Made by a program: the position numbers and the translations under genes
Assembly: GCA_030446305.1 (NCBI GenBank)
Contig: JASUSA010000030.1
Location: 1-39,781 of the forward strand
Source of the DNA: Clostridiales bacterium
Lineage (GTDB): Bacteria; Bacillota; Clostridia; Peptostreptococcales; Acidaminobacteraceae
Direction: 5' to 3'
Length of the DNA stretch: 39,781 nt
The notes under the pieces: model-generated
Seen by the model: the letters and a program-made list of their open reading frames with translations, nothing else
What the model was told of the DNA's origin: nothing
Databases searched by the model: none
Shown here: positions 32,964 to 39,781 of the stretch, piece by piece
Layout of the letters: each line of letters begins with the position of its first letter
Numbering within the stretch: position 1 is the first letter of the stretch

Positions 32964-33443
32964 ATGGAACAATCTATTCTGTTATTGGGCGATCCCAGAC
33001 TTTATGAAATCAGTGAACCCGTGGTGCAAAGTGAAGTGACACAATTAAAGCCCGTCATTCAGGATTTGCATGATACACTGATGGCATACAGGAAGAAGCA
33101 CCATGCCGGCAGAGCCATTGCCGCACCGCAGATAGGGGTTCAAAAACGGGTGCTCTATATGCATATTGAACACCCAACCGTGTTAATCAATCCGGTTATT
33201 ACCTTTATTGGCGATAAAGAGATGACAGTACTCGACGACTGCATGTCCTTCCCCAATTTGCTCGTTAAGGTAAAGAGACACTATAAAATCAAAATTGCAT
33301 TTCGAGATATGATGTGGCAGGAACAGACTTTGACGCTGGAAGGCGACTTATCAGAGCTACTGCAGCATGAATACGACCACTTGGACGGTATTCTTGCAAC
33401 CATGCGTGCAATCGACAATCGTTCCCTTTATATCAAAGAATGA
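32964..33443 (+). CDS. def: Peptide deformylase-like metalloenzyme
   Basis: A 159-residue deformylase-family protein that would remove formyl from N-terminal Met. Motif I reads GRAIAAPQ (49-56; Ala where the third-position Gly is usual), motif II reads DDCMS (91-95; normally EGCLS) and motif III is intact, HEYDH (135-139). The metal ligands Cys93, His135 and His139 and catalytic Glu136 are kept, so an active enzyme is possible, but the changed motif II suggests a paralogue with shifted substrate. AAAGGAGG before the ATG fixes the start. It stands alone and ends at a good terminator. Confidence 0.8.
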   Translation: MEQSILLLGDPRLYEISEPVVQSEVTQLKPVIQDLHDTLMAYRKKHHAGRAIAAPQIGVQKRVLYMHIEHPTVLINPVITFIGDKEMTVLDDCMSFPNLLVKVKRHYKIKIAFRDMMWQEQTLTLEGDLSELLQHEYDHLDGILATMRAIDNRSLYIKE

Positions 33444-33477
33444 TGTGAATACTGTGAATCAGCGCTAGATATGGCCG

Positions 33478-33527
33478 GATCACCAAATAGGATATCAAAC
33501 AAGACATCAAAACAAGATATCAAACAA
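33478..33527. repeat. Short 12-13 bp tandem repeat
   Basis: GATCACCAAATAG (33478), GATATCAAACAA (33491), GACATCAAAACAA (33503) and GATATCAAACAA (33516) run head to tail. The next bases, GAC, begin the terminator stem. This is the third such array at a convergent junction in the window. Confidence 0.75.
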
Positions 33528-33562
33528 GACGCGTGACAAATAGCATGTCGCGCGTCTTTCTT
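33528..33562 (+). terminator. Terminator of the deformylase-like gene
   Basis: GACGCGTGACA (33528-33538) pairs over 11 positions (one G-T) with TGTCGCGCGTC (33546-33556) around a 7-base loop, then TTTCTT. Confidence 0.88.
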
Positions 33563-33633
33563 ATGTCACATGTTATGTGTTTAGATTGTCTTTTCATCAT
33601 CTAAGGTGCCGATGCCATCCGCAGTGTTATACT

Positions 33634-34890
33634 TTACGCTTTTATAAAAGACTTGATGACATAACGGTCATTTACCTTTTCAATTGTCAGAACAGCGCCG
33701 TCATCTGATGTGCTGCTGTTGAGTGTAATGACGCCACTAGACACAGTCCCCTTTAGGCAGTGAAAAGTTCCCGGCCCAAAGTCGCTGGTAAAATTGTAAT
33801 AAGCATCTGTATGCTCAAGGTAGATAATCTCGTCAAAGCCGATGCCGGATAAATCGTTTACCGTGATGTTTGCATAAGCCGTTAGGATTTCATCAATGAC
33901 TTCCCTTTTGTAACGGTGGATGGGTACGGGAATATCATCTGTCACAAATGGCCAATTCGCATTGTTTTTAAGCAGTTCATATTCTGGAAATGATGCTAAG
34001 CTCCCTCCGTTACGGATGCCTTTATCGTCTTCTAAAGCATCCTCGTAGGGAAAATACCTCAGAAAGTCAGCAAAGTTGATATCGCTGACAGATGCATAAT
34101 ATGAGGTAAAAAAACAGCTTAATGGATTGACCTGTGACCAGTCGTCCACGTCGAGAACCGGCTGAAACAGAAAATTGACCGCTTCTATTTGCGCATTCGT
34201 CAGTGCGCCGTCAGCTTGTCCAATGTCATCCCACGTTTTTTGCCAAAGCAATGGCAAATCTGTTTTTAGCAGTTCAGTTTGCAATAATGCACCCGTTTCT
34301 TCAAGTGATGTATTGCGGCTGACGAGTGCTGCCTGCTCACTAGCCGCTTGTTCTCTTTCTGTTGCTCGGAGTGCCGTAACGGCTTTTAGAAATGTGTTAA
34401 CCGTTTCAGGGACTTTTAACGCTGTAAATGGATTGCGATCCACTTGATAAAGTGTTCTTAGTCTTAGACTGCTGTTTGCTTTCTTTAATTCATACAGTGC
34501 ATGAATGCTTTCAATGTCTTTTGCGGATAGCATTTCACCGCGATCCGTTTTGTCCCATAGCGAATCCAAGTAGTTAACCATTGAAAAGATGCTTATCTTA
34601 AATTGCGGCCTTATTTTTGCAAGGCTTTCGAAACTTGTCTCAATGTCAAAGCATCGGTTAGATGCGTCGCGTAATATTTCGGTTATGGCATCCTGACTTA
34701 ATTGCCGGTATCTGTCATTCTCTACTAGATCTTTTTCAAGATCATCAATGATGTCAAAAACGACTCTAAAATTCACTGCTGCGATGCTGACGACAGCTTC
34801 ATCTTGGGTTAATACAGGTTTTGCATACACCGGATTAAACAGCACAGCGATGCAAAGGATAAGAACGATGATGACTCTTTTTGTTTTCAT
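33634..34890 (-). CDS. Secreted protein of unknown function
   Basis: A 418-residue protein with a clear signal peptide (MKTKRVIIVLILCIAVLF, cleavage probably after VYA at 21-23) and no lipobox Cys. The mature part is mostly helical to about residue 240, then mixed; the last 70 residues look beta-rich, with GTFHCLKGTVSSGVITLNSS followed by a YVIKSFIKA end, like a small barrel of the lipid- or ligand-binding sort. I recognise no family. AGAGG precedes the ATG. It lies 195 bases beyond the ceramidase-like gene and past that gene's terminator, so it is probably a separate unit. Confidence 0.72.
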   Translation of the reverse strand: MKTKRVIIVLILCIAVLFNPVYAKPVLTQDEAVVSIAAVNFRVVFDIIDDLEKDLVENDRYRQLSQDAITEILRDASNRCFDIETSFESLAKIRPQFKISIFSMVNYLDSLWDKTDRGEMLSAKDIESIHALYELKKANSSLRLRTLYQVDRNPFTALKVPETVNTFLKAVTALRATEREQAASEQAALVSRNTSLEETGALLQTELLKTDLPLLWQKTWDDIGQADGALTNAQIEAVNFLFQPVLDVDDWSQVNPLSCFFTSYYASVSDINFADFLRYFPYEDALEDDKGIRNGGSLASFPEYELLKNNANWPFVTDDIPVPIHRYKREVIDEILTAYANITVNDLSGIGFDEIIYLEHTDAYYNFTSDFGPGTFHCLKGTVSSGVITLNSSTSDDGAVLTIEKVNDRYVIKSFIKA

Positions 34891-35033
34891 AGGGGCCTCT
34901 TTTGTGTGTCGTTAAGTACTTGCAGTGCACTCCTTTATCATTATAACAAAATATTTAAATCGCTGAGGCAATGTCATCATACCGAAATGAAATCGTCATA
35001 TGGGCAGTGGTCGTATGCACAGTAGTAGGCTTA

Positions 35034-35060
35034 TTAAAAAGAGCACTCATAAAGGTGCTC
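35034..35060 (-). terminator. Terminator of the ceramidase-like gene
   Basis: On the minus strand GAGCAC (35060-35055), 8-base loop, GTGCTC (35046-35041), then TTTTT. It is 25 bases after the stop. Confidence 0.85.
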
Positions 35061-35085
35061 ACGAACAAGTAGTAAAATGTGCTTT

Positions 35086-36438
35086 TTAAGATGTCAGAAT
35101 ACGCTGCCATATCTGTACAATCTGTTTTGCCAAGTGGTCTGCCGTATCGCGGTTAAACGGCATAACGCGATGATAGTATTTATAATAAATCAGGTTAGAC
35201 CACAGTACTTCATAGCCGCCTTTGTCGTATGACGCTGCTGTCGGCAAATAGCCTTCGTATCCGTTGGTATAACCGCCGAAGAAGATAAAATCATCCTGCG
35301 CCCGTTCTTTGATGTCAATAGCAATTTCACACATGGCTTCATCGGCAATGCCGCAAAGGCAACCGTTATTGACTGTCAGAAACTGTGCTTCTCTTTGAGA
35401 CGTTTGTATTTGAATGCCCTTGGTATTCAATGATTTGACTTCTTCAAGCCAATCACTGCCGTCAATACCCGCGAATGCAGCCTCTGCTGCGATTGTCTGT
35501 GCCCTTTCAAGTGTGGGAACATCTGCCTTAAAAGTCAGTGTCTCTGAGTACATGGACAGTTTATGGATGGCAGTCGGCTCTATTTCATCGTAGACAGCGG
35601 CAACAGCACTTTTAATAGCTGCTGCATTTTTGTTAAGTGCCTCAATACTTTCATTAAAAATTGATTTTTTAGCCGCTTCATCGTGTACGACTTTCGCTGC
35701 TTCTAATGGGTGTTTTTCAAGAAAGTCAGCATTCTCTTGGCGGTGTTTTGAGATAACATCGCCGGATGCACCTTGGGTCATCATTACCTTACAGTGGTAT
35801 GTTTCTTCAAGCAGTGCTCTCGTCGGGCCAAAATAATCTGATGAAATCAAATAATTGTCACTTGAAAGCACATTGGCATGCGCAGTTACACGTAGCAACA
35901 GCAGTTGTGTTTCATCTGTCGCGGCATTGCTGATTTTTAAAATGCCGATGCGCGGATCGGTGGCATCTGCATCTGAACGCCGATTGATGCCAATGGTGTT
36001 TTCTGCAATCCCCCACGCTGCTTTAATAGGAAAAGTCGTTCGAAATGCCAGATCAACTGCTGCGATAATCTTCTGCTTGGCAAACATAAAGTACGCGGCA
36101 TTATTGGCAGCGGCATCCGGTGCCGCATGGGTGTGTGAAAAGCACACCATAATGTCTTTGCGGTGGCCGTGAAGCTGCTCAGCTATGCTGTCGCGAAGCT
36201 GGTCAGTTAAAGCCGTCGAAAAACTCAAGGTATCGACTGTGATTAAACAGCAGATTTGATTGCTGTCCTTTAAAATGAGCACTTGTGCCTTCAACGGATG
36301 CAGCACGCCGCGAGCGAAACTGTCTGATCGATTAAAGCCGATCAATTCGCATTTGCGAAAATCTGAAGGCGTAATGTCTATTTCAGTGAAACCCGCAAAA
36401 ACCTCTTTTGTATCCGCCATGTTTATCCTGTCTATCAT
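35086..36438 (-). CDS. Neutral/alkaline ceramidase-like hydrolase
   Basis: A 450-residue protein resembling the N-terminal catalytic domain of neutral ceramidases: FAGFTEIDITPSD near the start, a GFNRS region, VCFSHTHAAPDAA (about 97-109, metal-binding His), and MMTQGASGDVISKHR, the segment around the nucleophilic Ser in this family. Characterised family members hydrolyse N-acyl sphingosine, but many bacterial relatives act on unknown amides. There is no signal peptide, so it would act inside the cell, unlike secreted ceramidases. The C-terminal immunoglobulin-like domain of full-length enzymes is absent. AGAGG eight bases before the first ATG supports this start; an ATG six codons in is possible. 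Confidence 0.8.
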   Translation of the reverse strand: MIDRINMADTKEVFAGFTEIDITPSDFRKCELIGFNRSDSFARGVLHPLKAQVLILKDSNQICCLITVDTLSFSTALTDQLRDSIAEQLHGHRKDIMVCFSHTHAAPDAAANNAAYFMFAKQKIIAAVDLAFRTTFPIKAAWGIAENTIGINRRSDADATDPRIGILKISNAATDETQLLLLRVTAHANVLSSDNYLISSDYFGPTRALLEETYHCKVMMTQGASGDVISKHRQENADFLEKHPLEAAKVVHDEAAKKSIFNESIEALNKNAAAIKSAVAAVYDEIEPTAIHKLSMYSETLTFKADVPTLERAQTIAAEAAFAGIDGSDWLEEVKSLNTKGIQIQTSQREAQFLTVNNGCLCGIADEAMCEIAIDIKERAQDDFIFFGGYTNGYEGYLPTAASYDKGGYEVLWSNLIYYKYYHRVMPFNRDTADHLAKQIVQIWQRILTS

Positions 36439-36630
36439 GTTGTTTTCCTCTTTTTCATTAGATATCTTTGCTATTTATAACTGTATCAGACTGAAAATCA
36501 GAGCTCAACGGATTAAACACTTCTGGTTTGTTTTTTAAAAAGGCAAATTTTTTCAAGATGCTTAAAAATGATATTCACCCGTATAATTTTCATCCATAAA
36601 TTTCACCTAAATTGTTTTCAAAATAATTTT

Positions 36631-36660
36631 TAAAAGAAAAGGACTGTCAAAAGACAGCCC
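36631..36660 (-). terminator. Terminator of the CD3324-like gene
   Basis: On the minus strand GGGCTGTC (36660-36653), TTTT loop, GACAGTCC (36648-36641), then TTTTCTTTT. It begins six bases after the stop codon. Confidence 0.9.
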
Positions 36661-36666
36661 ACTCTT

Positions 36667-36930
36667 TTAGCGTCGGTATATAATTTTCTGAATGGAAGCA
36701 ACCGAAAGAAAAAACGTTTTTGCAATCTCTTCAATGGCAACGCCGTCGTTATAGACTTCCACGATCTTTCGATTTCTCGCATCAATTTTTTGGCGATAGC
36801 CTGAACGTTCACCCCATGCTTTCCGCTGTTCTTTCTTAGCCGGAATGTACAGGTACTCACCCTGTAAGTATTCCTGTAATTCGGCCAGTAAGTCCGGGGG
36901 GAGAATCAATTTGGCATTTTGGTATTTCAT
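36667..36930 (-). CDS. CD3324-like helix-turn-helix protein
   Basis: An 87-residue protein. The order is a KLILPPDLLAELQEYLQG-like helix, EYLYIPAKKEQRKAWGERSGYR, and a C-terminal helix-turn-helix (IVEVYNDGVAIEEIAKTFFL then SVASIQKIIYRR). This is the layout I recall for CD3324-family proteins of Clostridia, which are probable small DNA-binding proteins of unknown target. AAGGAGG before the ATG at 36930 decides the start over one ten codons upstream. It has its own terminator and an elaborate leader, so its expression appears individually controlled. Confidence 0.72.
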   Translation of the reverse strand: MKYQNAKLILPPDLLAELQEYLQGEYLYIPAKKEQRKAWGERSGYRQKIDARNRKIVEVYNDGVAIEEIAKTFFLSVASIQKIIYRR

Positions 36931-36966
36931 GTTGGCTTCCTCCTTGATAGTTGCGATCAAATTGAA

Positions 36967-37034
36967 AAGCCAGTATGGTTTAAAGCGACGGATTTACACC
37001 ATGCAAGTGTCGCTGATTTTACTGGCTTGCATGG
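36967..37034 (-). promoter_or_regulatory. Leader with mutually exclusive hairpins before the CD3324-like gene
   Basis: Three exact inverted repeats overlap in 68 bases, 37-104 bases before the start codon. CCATGCAAG (37034-37026) pairs with CTTGCATGG (37007-36999). AAGCCAGT (37028-37021) pairs with ACTGGCTT (36974-36967), enclosing AGCGAC (37014-37009) with GTCGCT (36889-36884 in offset, i.e. 36989-36984). The first and second cannot form together because they share AAG. The second is followed by TTTTC, a weak terminator tail. This looks like an attenuator or riboswitch-like switch. It does not match any riboswitch class I know. Confidence 0.5.
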
Positions 37035-37248
37035 CGCCAAACTTCATTTTTTCTCTTTTTGTTGATGCACAAAATGCTCACCACCTTAGTTAAAATGTTA
37101 TGTACATTATTCAGGATGTCATAAAAGTAAGTTATTGTCATAAAGTGTTATAAAACTTAACGCAGTTTTTTTGAATTTTCGATACGCCCTAACATAGTTG
37201 TCTCCGTTTAATTTTTAATCCTTCAAGATCATTATAAATGACTTTACA
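37035..37248. other. Gene-free AT-rich stretch
   Basis: No credible gene. On the minus strand TTCAAA (37175-37170), 17 bases, TATAAC (37152-37147) is a possible promoter for the leader and CD3324-like gene. No clear terminator for the alpha/beta hydrolase was seen after its stop. Confidence 0.35.
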
Positions 37249-37977
37249 TTATTTTGACAAACAATTGATAAAGACCTTAAAAGCGTTACTATCAGGGTTA
37301 ACAAAAGCCATATGGTCGCAGTTGTCAATTTCAATGAGTTTAAAGTCTTTCCCCATATTGGCGGCTTTTTTTATATACGCTCTACTCCATTCAAGGGGAA
37401 CAGCTTCATCCTGAACACCATGAAGAATAAGTTGATTCTGCGCCATTTCGATTTGCTCTATTGGTGAACCATACTTGTATCGTTCAGGATAATCTAGCGG
37501 CATACCGTGCAGGAGCTGGAAGACAGAATCGCCGCCCGCTTCTTCATGGTACGCTGTTTCTAAATCAAGAATTGGTGCCATACCTATATAATGAGCGTTC
37601 AGGATACCTGTATTTTGCGAACTGAGCCATAGTGCCAAATGGCCACCAGCAGAATGTCCTGCCACGGTAATGTGCTCCACATTCATATGTGGGTTTTCTG
37701 TTTTTAACTGTTTTAGATATTTAAATGACAAAATTGCATCCTCGAAAGGATCTTTCCAATAGCTTTCGACTTCCCCAGTTCTCCGATATTCAATGTTCCA
37801 AACAGCATATCCCATATGAACAAGAGCCGTTGAAATATCATTTAGCTGGAAGCGATCATAGGGCATTTTCCAAAAGCCGCCATGGAACAAGCAAATTGTA
37901 CCTAAACAGTCATGGTCAGGTAAATACAAGTCGCCAACTTGTGAAAGATGCTTGCCGTATTTGTATGTTTTGACCAT
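37249..37977 (-). CDS. Alpha/beta hydrolase, carboxylesterase / BD-FAE type
   Basis: A 242-residue alpha/beta hydrolase of the HSL/kynurenine formamidase-like branch: oxyanion motif HGGFW (32-36), nucleophile Ser109 in GHSAGG, acid candidate Asp in DEAVPLEW, and His in CDHMAF near the end. It should cleave a small ester or amide; there is no signal peptide. AGGAG before the ATG fixes the start. It stands alone, 41 bases after the stop of the dGTPase gene, and may be read through from it. Confidence 0.85.
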   Translation of the reverse strand: MVKTYKYGKHLSQVGDLYLPDHDCLGTICLFHGGFWKMPYDRFQLNDISTALVHMGYAVWNIEYRRTGEVESYWKDPFEDAILSFKYLKQLKTENPHMNVEHITVAGHSAGGHLALWLSSQNTGILNAHYIGMAPILDLETAYHEEAGGDSVFQLLHGMPLDYPERYKYGSPIEQIEMAQNQLILHGVQDEAVPLEWSRAYIKKAANMGKDFKLIEIDNCDHMAFVNPDSNAFKVFINCLSK

Positions 37978-38017
37978 TTTGTGAATCTCCTATCGTGAAT
38001 GATTGTAAAAGCTTGTT

Positions 38018-39424
38018 TCAATCCAGAGCATTTAATTCTTTGTATAGATTTTTAGCGTAAGAATCAGTCATGCCCGATATAAAATCAGTGATCATGATTA
38101 ATCTTAAATAGAGTTTTTTATTTTCGTCTAAGTTTAATGAGCTTTCTTTGTAAACACTCATATGGCTTTTTGAGACTAAATTGATAACACGTTTTTCAAA
38201 TCCAGACATCTTAATATCACTATCGTATTTTATTGCAGCTGGGACAAAGATTGTCAGCAGATTGCCTAGAATTTTTTCTGCTGCAATTTCAAGTTTTTGA
38301 ATCTGAATATTATTAAAAATGTTGTTGATGGCTAAGCTTTGAAGGAGTCCAGCCAAACCTTTTCCATATGTGTCATCAAATAAATCGGTTTGATAATTAC
38401 CGCACATAATATCATCATAATGCTTTGTAAACGAATAGACCGCACTATTCATTAGCAAGCCTTGTACATGAATTATCCAGTTTTGCATAGCAAACATCTG
38501 TGGATCATTGTGATTCATATTTTTATAATAAAGGAAATCAAGTTTTTCAATCGCTTCTGTAAGGTATTTAATTTCCGTTTCCTTACCTATGAAATTATCA
38601 ATGTATGACTTTGAAGCCAATAAAATTTTTTCTACGGTAATGATTCCCTTTTTTGCAGCATCTTCTATATCTGCTGTTAAGTATGCAATATCATCAGCAG
38701 CTTCAAGTAGAAATGTAAGTGGATGTCTGCAACCGTTTAACCCTGTGCTAAAAATGATGTCGTTAAATGTTTCGCTTTCTGCATAAAAATATCCCATTTT
38801 TTTATAAATGATTGAATTGTCTTTTTTTATCTCTGTTGAGTTACAAGGATACTTTATTAGTGTAGAAAGCAGCCCTTTTGTTAAATTCATACCATTCAAA
38901 TCAATAAGGTTATGGAGTTTTGTAACTATTCTAATTGACTGTGCATTACCTTCAAAGTTTTTTAAATCATTAATCATTTGTGCATCTAAATAATCTTGGA
39001 GTTTTAAACCTTTGAAGTCCAGTAATTCTAAATTTTCAGTAAACCATTTTTGGATAACCACTTCACCAAAATGGCCAAAAGGCGGGTTACCAATATCATG
39101 CAATAAGCCGGCTGAAAGCAATATATCAATTATATTTGCCTCATGTTCAGGCGTTAAATCATTTATATTTAAATAATTCAAACGACTGCATACATTTTGT
39201 CCAAGCGTTTTTGCAATTGAAGAGACTTCTAATGAGTGTGTTAAACGCGTTCTGATAAAGTCACTTTTTTCTAGAGGGAAAACTTGTGTTTTATCCTGTA
39301 GCCTTCTAAATGCTGAGCTAACGATAATACGATGATAATCTTTTTGAAATTCACTTCTAAAATCAGTACTTTTGGAGTGACTTGCTCTTATTCTTTCGCT
39401 ATTAAGTAATTCGTTCCAGTTCAA
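38018..39424 (-). CDS. dgt: dGTP triphosphohydrolase
   Basis: A 468-residue HD-domain enzyme that splits dGTP to deoxyguanosine and triphosphate. The family pattern is clear: FRRLQDKTQVFPLE (39-52), RTRLTHSLEVS with His63, LLHDIGNPPFGHFGE with His109 and Asp110, FEGNAQS, KYP, and EAADDIAY with Asp244/245. Translation starts at TTG, with AAGGAG seven bases before it and no nearby ATG. The gene is visibly more AT-rich than most of the window, suggesting a different history. dGTPases can balance nucleotide pools and are known to defend against phage by depleting dNTPs; which applies here is unknown. Confidence 0.92.
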   Translation of the reverse strand: MNWNELLNSERIRASHSKSTDFRSEFQKDYHRIIVSSAFRRLQDKTQVFPLEKSDFIRTRLTHSLEVSSIAKTLGQNVCSRLNYLNINDLTPEHEANIIDILLSAGLLHDIGNPPFGHFGEVVIQKWFTENLELLDFKGLKLQDYLDAQMINDLKNFEGNAQSIRIVTKLHNLIDLNGMNLTKGLLSTLIKYPCNSTEIKKDNSIIYKKMGYFYAESETFNDIIFSTGLNGCRHPLTFLLEAADDIAYLTADIEDAAKKGIITVEKILLASKSYIDNFIGKETEIKYLTEAIEKLDFLYYKNMNHNDPQMFAMQNWIIHVQGLLMNSAVYSFTKHYDDIMCGNYQTDLFDDTYGKGLAGLLQSLAINNIFNNIQIQKLEIAAEKILGNLLTIFVPAAIKYDSDIKMSGFEKRVINLVSKSHMSVYKESSLNLDENKKLYLRLIMITDFISGMTDSYAKNLYKELNALD

Positions 39425-39484
39425 TTGTAGTCTCCTTTTTTTATGTTTTTGATTTCGCTATCGCTGTCATCGTTGTGAAGTATA

Positions 39485-39703
39485 TTATCTCACCAATATT
39501 TGTTCCAGACCCTTTCCCCAAAAATTACTTTTTGAATAACTGACGAGTTCGTTCCATAATGTTTCATCAATTTTATGTTTTTCACTGTTCCATACATCTA
39601 ATGCTGAAAAGCTTTGCCCTTTATTTTTGCCAATGTATTGGCTCAATTTCATTAGTTCATTTGACAAAAAATCAAAATAAATAGACCAGCTAATAAAAGT
39701 CAA
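39485..39703 (-). CDS. Unrecognised short frame, possibly the 3' part of a broken gene
   Basis: The frame encodes about 72 residues from a TTG with no convincing ribosome site; the first ATG is 17 codons in. The same frame stays open upstream for 11 codons, meets a single TAA (39739-39737), and is then open again to the window edge. The composition (WSIYFDFLSNELMKLSQYI, then polar helices) looks protein-like, not random. It may be a decayed gene with an in-frame stop, or a short real gene. It lies 60 bases before dgt and is equally AT-rich. Confidence 0.35.
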   Translation of the reverse strand: MTFISWSIYFDFLSNELMKLSQYIGKNKGQSFSALDVWNSEKHKIDETLWNELVSYSKSNFWGKGLEQILVR

Positions 39704-39781
39704 TAAGAAATTTTGATTTTTCAGTAGATTTTCTTTTTAGAAAAAAAGGTATAGCAAAGCTAACCATTTGAAAACACGAAC

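Noticed and set aside
36967..37034. Known riboswitch (THF, preQ1, TPP, cobalamin, c-di-GMP)
   Set aside because: None of the conserved loop sequences of these classes as I remember them can be found in the leader.
36845..37093. Plus-strand frame across the structured leader
   Set aside because: It is antisense to the CD3324-like gene, and the inverted repeats in it explain the open frame.

Overview
The window looks like a chromosomal piece of an anaerobic, motile, low-to-moderate GC Bacillota (Clostridia-like) bacterium. The reasons are strong AGGAGG-type ribosome binding sites on nearly every gene, sigma-A type promoters, many hairpin-plus-T-run terminators, a guanine-type riboswitch on xpt, two chemoreceptors, ferredoxin and Fe-S aldo-keto reductase genes, and an iron-dependent lactaldehyde reductase. 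No rRNA, tRNA, CRISPR array, transposase or phage gene was recognised. The species cannot be named from the sequence alone.

Layout. 1-2.2 kb: an acyltransferase of the HxxxD condensation superfamily with a zinc-ribbon membrane partner. 2.5-5.5 kb (minus): a likely operon of chemoreceptor, GNAT acetyltransferase and SGNH esterase. 5.7-12.05 kb (minus): a purine salvage block of BmpA-type lipoprotein, two-domain ATPase, two permeases, and xpt with its own promoter, purine riboswitch and terminator. 12.1-15.8 kb (minus): tag, a DsrE-like protein, a DUF815 ATPase and a ferredoxin-tailed aldo-keto reductase, the last facing a MerR regulator (16.1 kb, plus). 16.8-21.8 kb (minus): a membrane-anchored WG-repeat protein, a MutS2-like ATPase without the Smr nuclease, and a small membrane protein. 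21.9-25.2 kb: fucO diverging from a TIM-barrel protein and an alpha/beta hydrolase. 25.5-27.6 kb: a second chemoreceptor. 27.7-30.5 kb: GIY-YIG-like protein, TetR regulator and MBL hydrolase (minus), diverging from a flavin reductase and ferredoxin pair (plus). 30.5-33.4 kb: a CHAT-domain protease candidate and a deformylase-like gene. 33.6-39.8 kb (minus): a secreted unknown, a ceramidase-like protein, a CD3324-like DNA-binding protein with a structured leader, an alpha/beta hydrolase, an AT-rich dGTPase and a fragmentary frame at the window edge.

How genes work together. The nucleoside importer and xpt would bring in and salvage purines, with the riboswitch closing xpt when purine is plentiful. 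The MerR regulator and aldo-keto reductase share a repeated operator (TTARAG-TTGR-CTCTAA) placed as expected for activation of the reductase and self-repression. The TetR gene carries two copies of a 14-bp palindrome on a consensus promoter. The flavin reductase and ferredoxin are probably co-transcribed as a small redox pair.

The most unusual items are: (i) the xpt purine aptamer, which keeps the ligand-contacting bases but appears to have three extra nucleotides in J3/1; (ii) a leader at about 37.0 kb with several mutually exclusive perfect inverted repeats; (iii) degenerate 12-16 bp tandem repeats that abut the terminator at three of five convergent gene junctions; (iv) an orphan CHAT protease; and (v) a possible orphan transcript at 21.2-21.5 kb. 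All calls are by reading only; no alignment or folding program was run.
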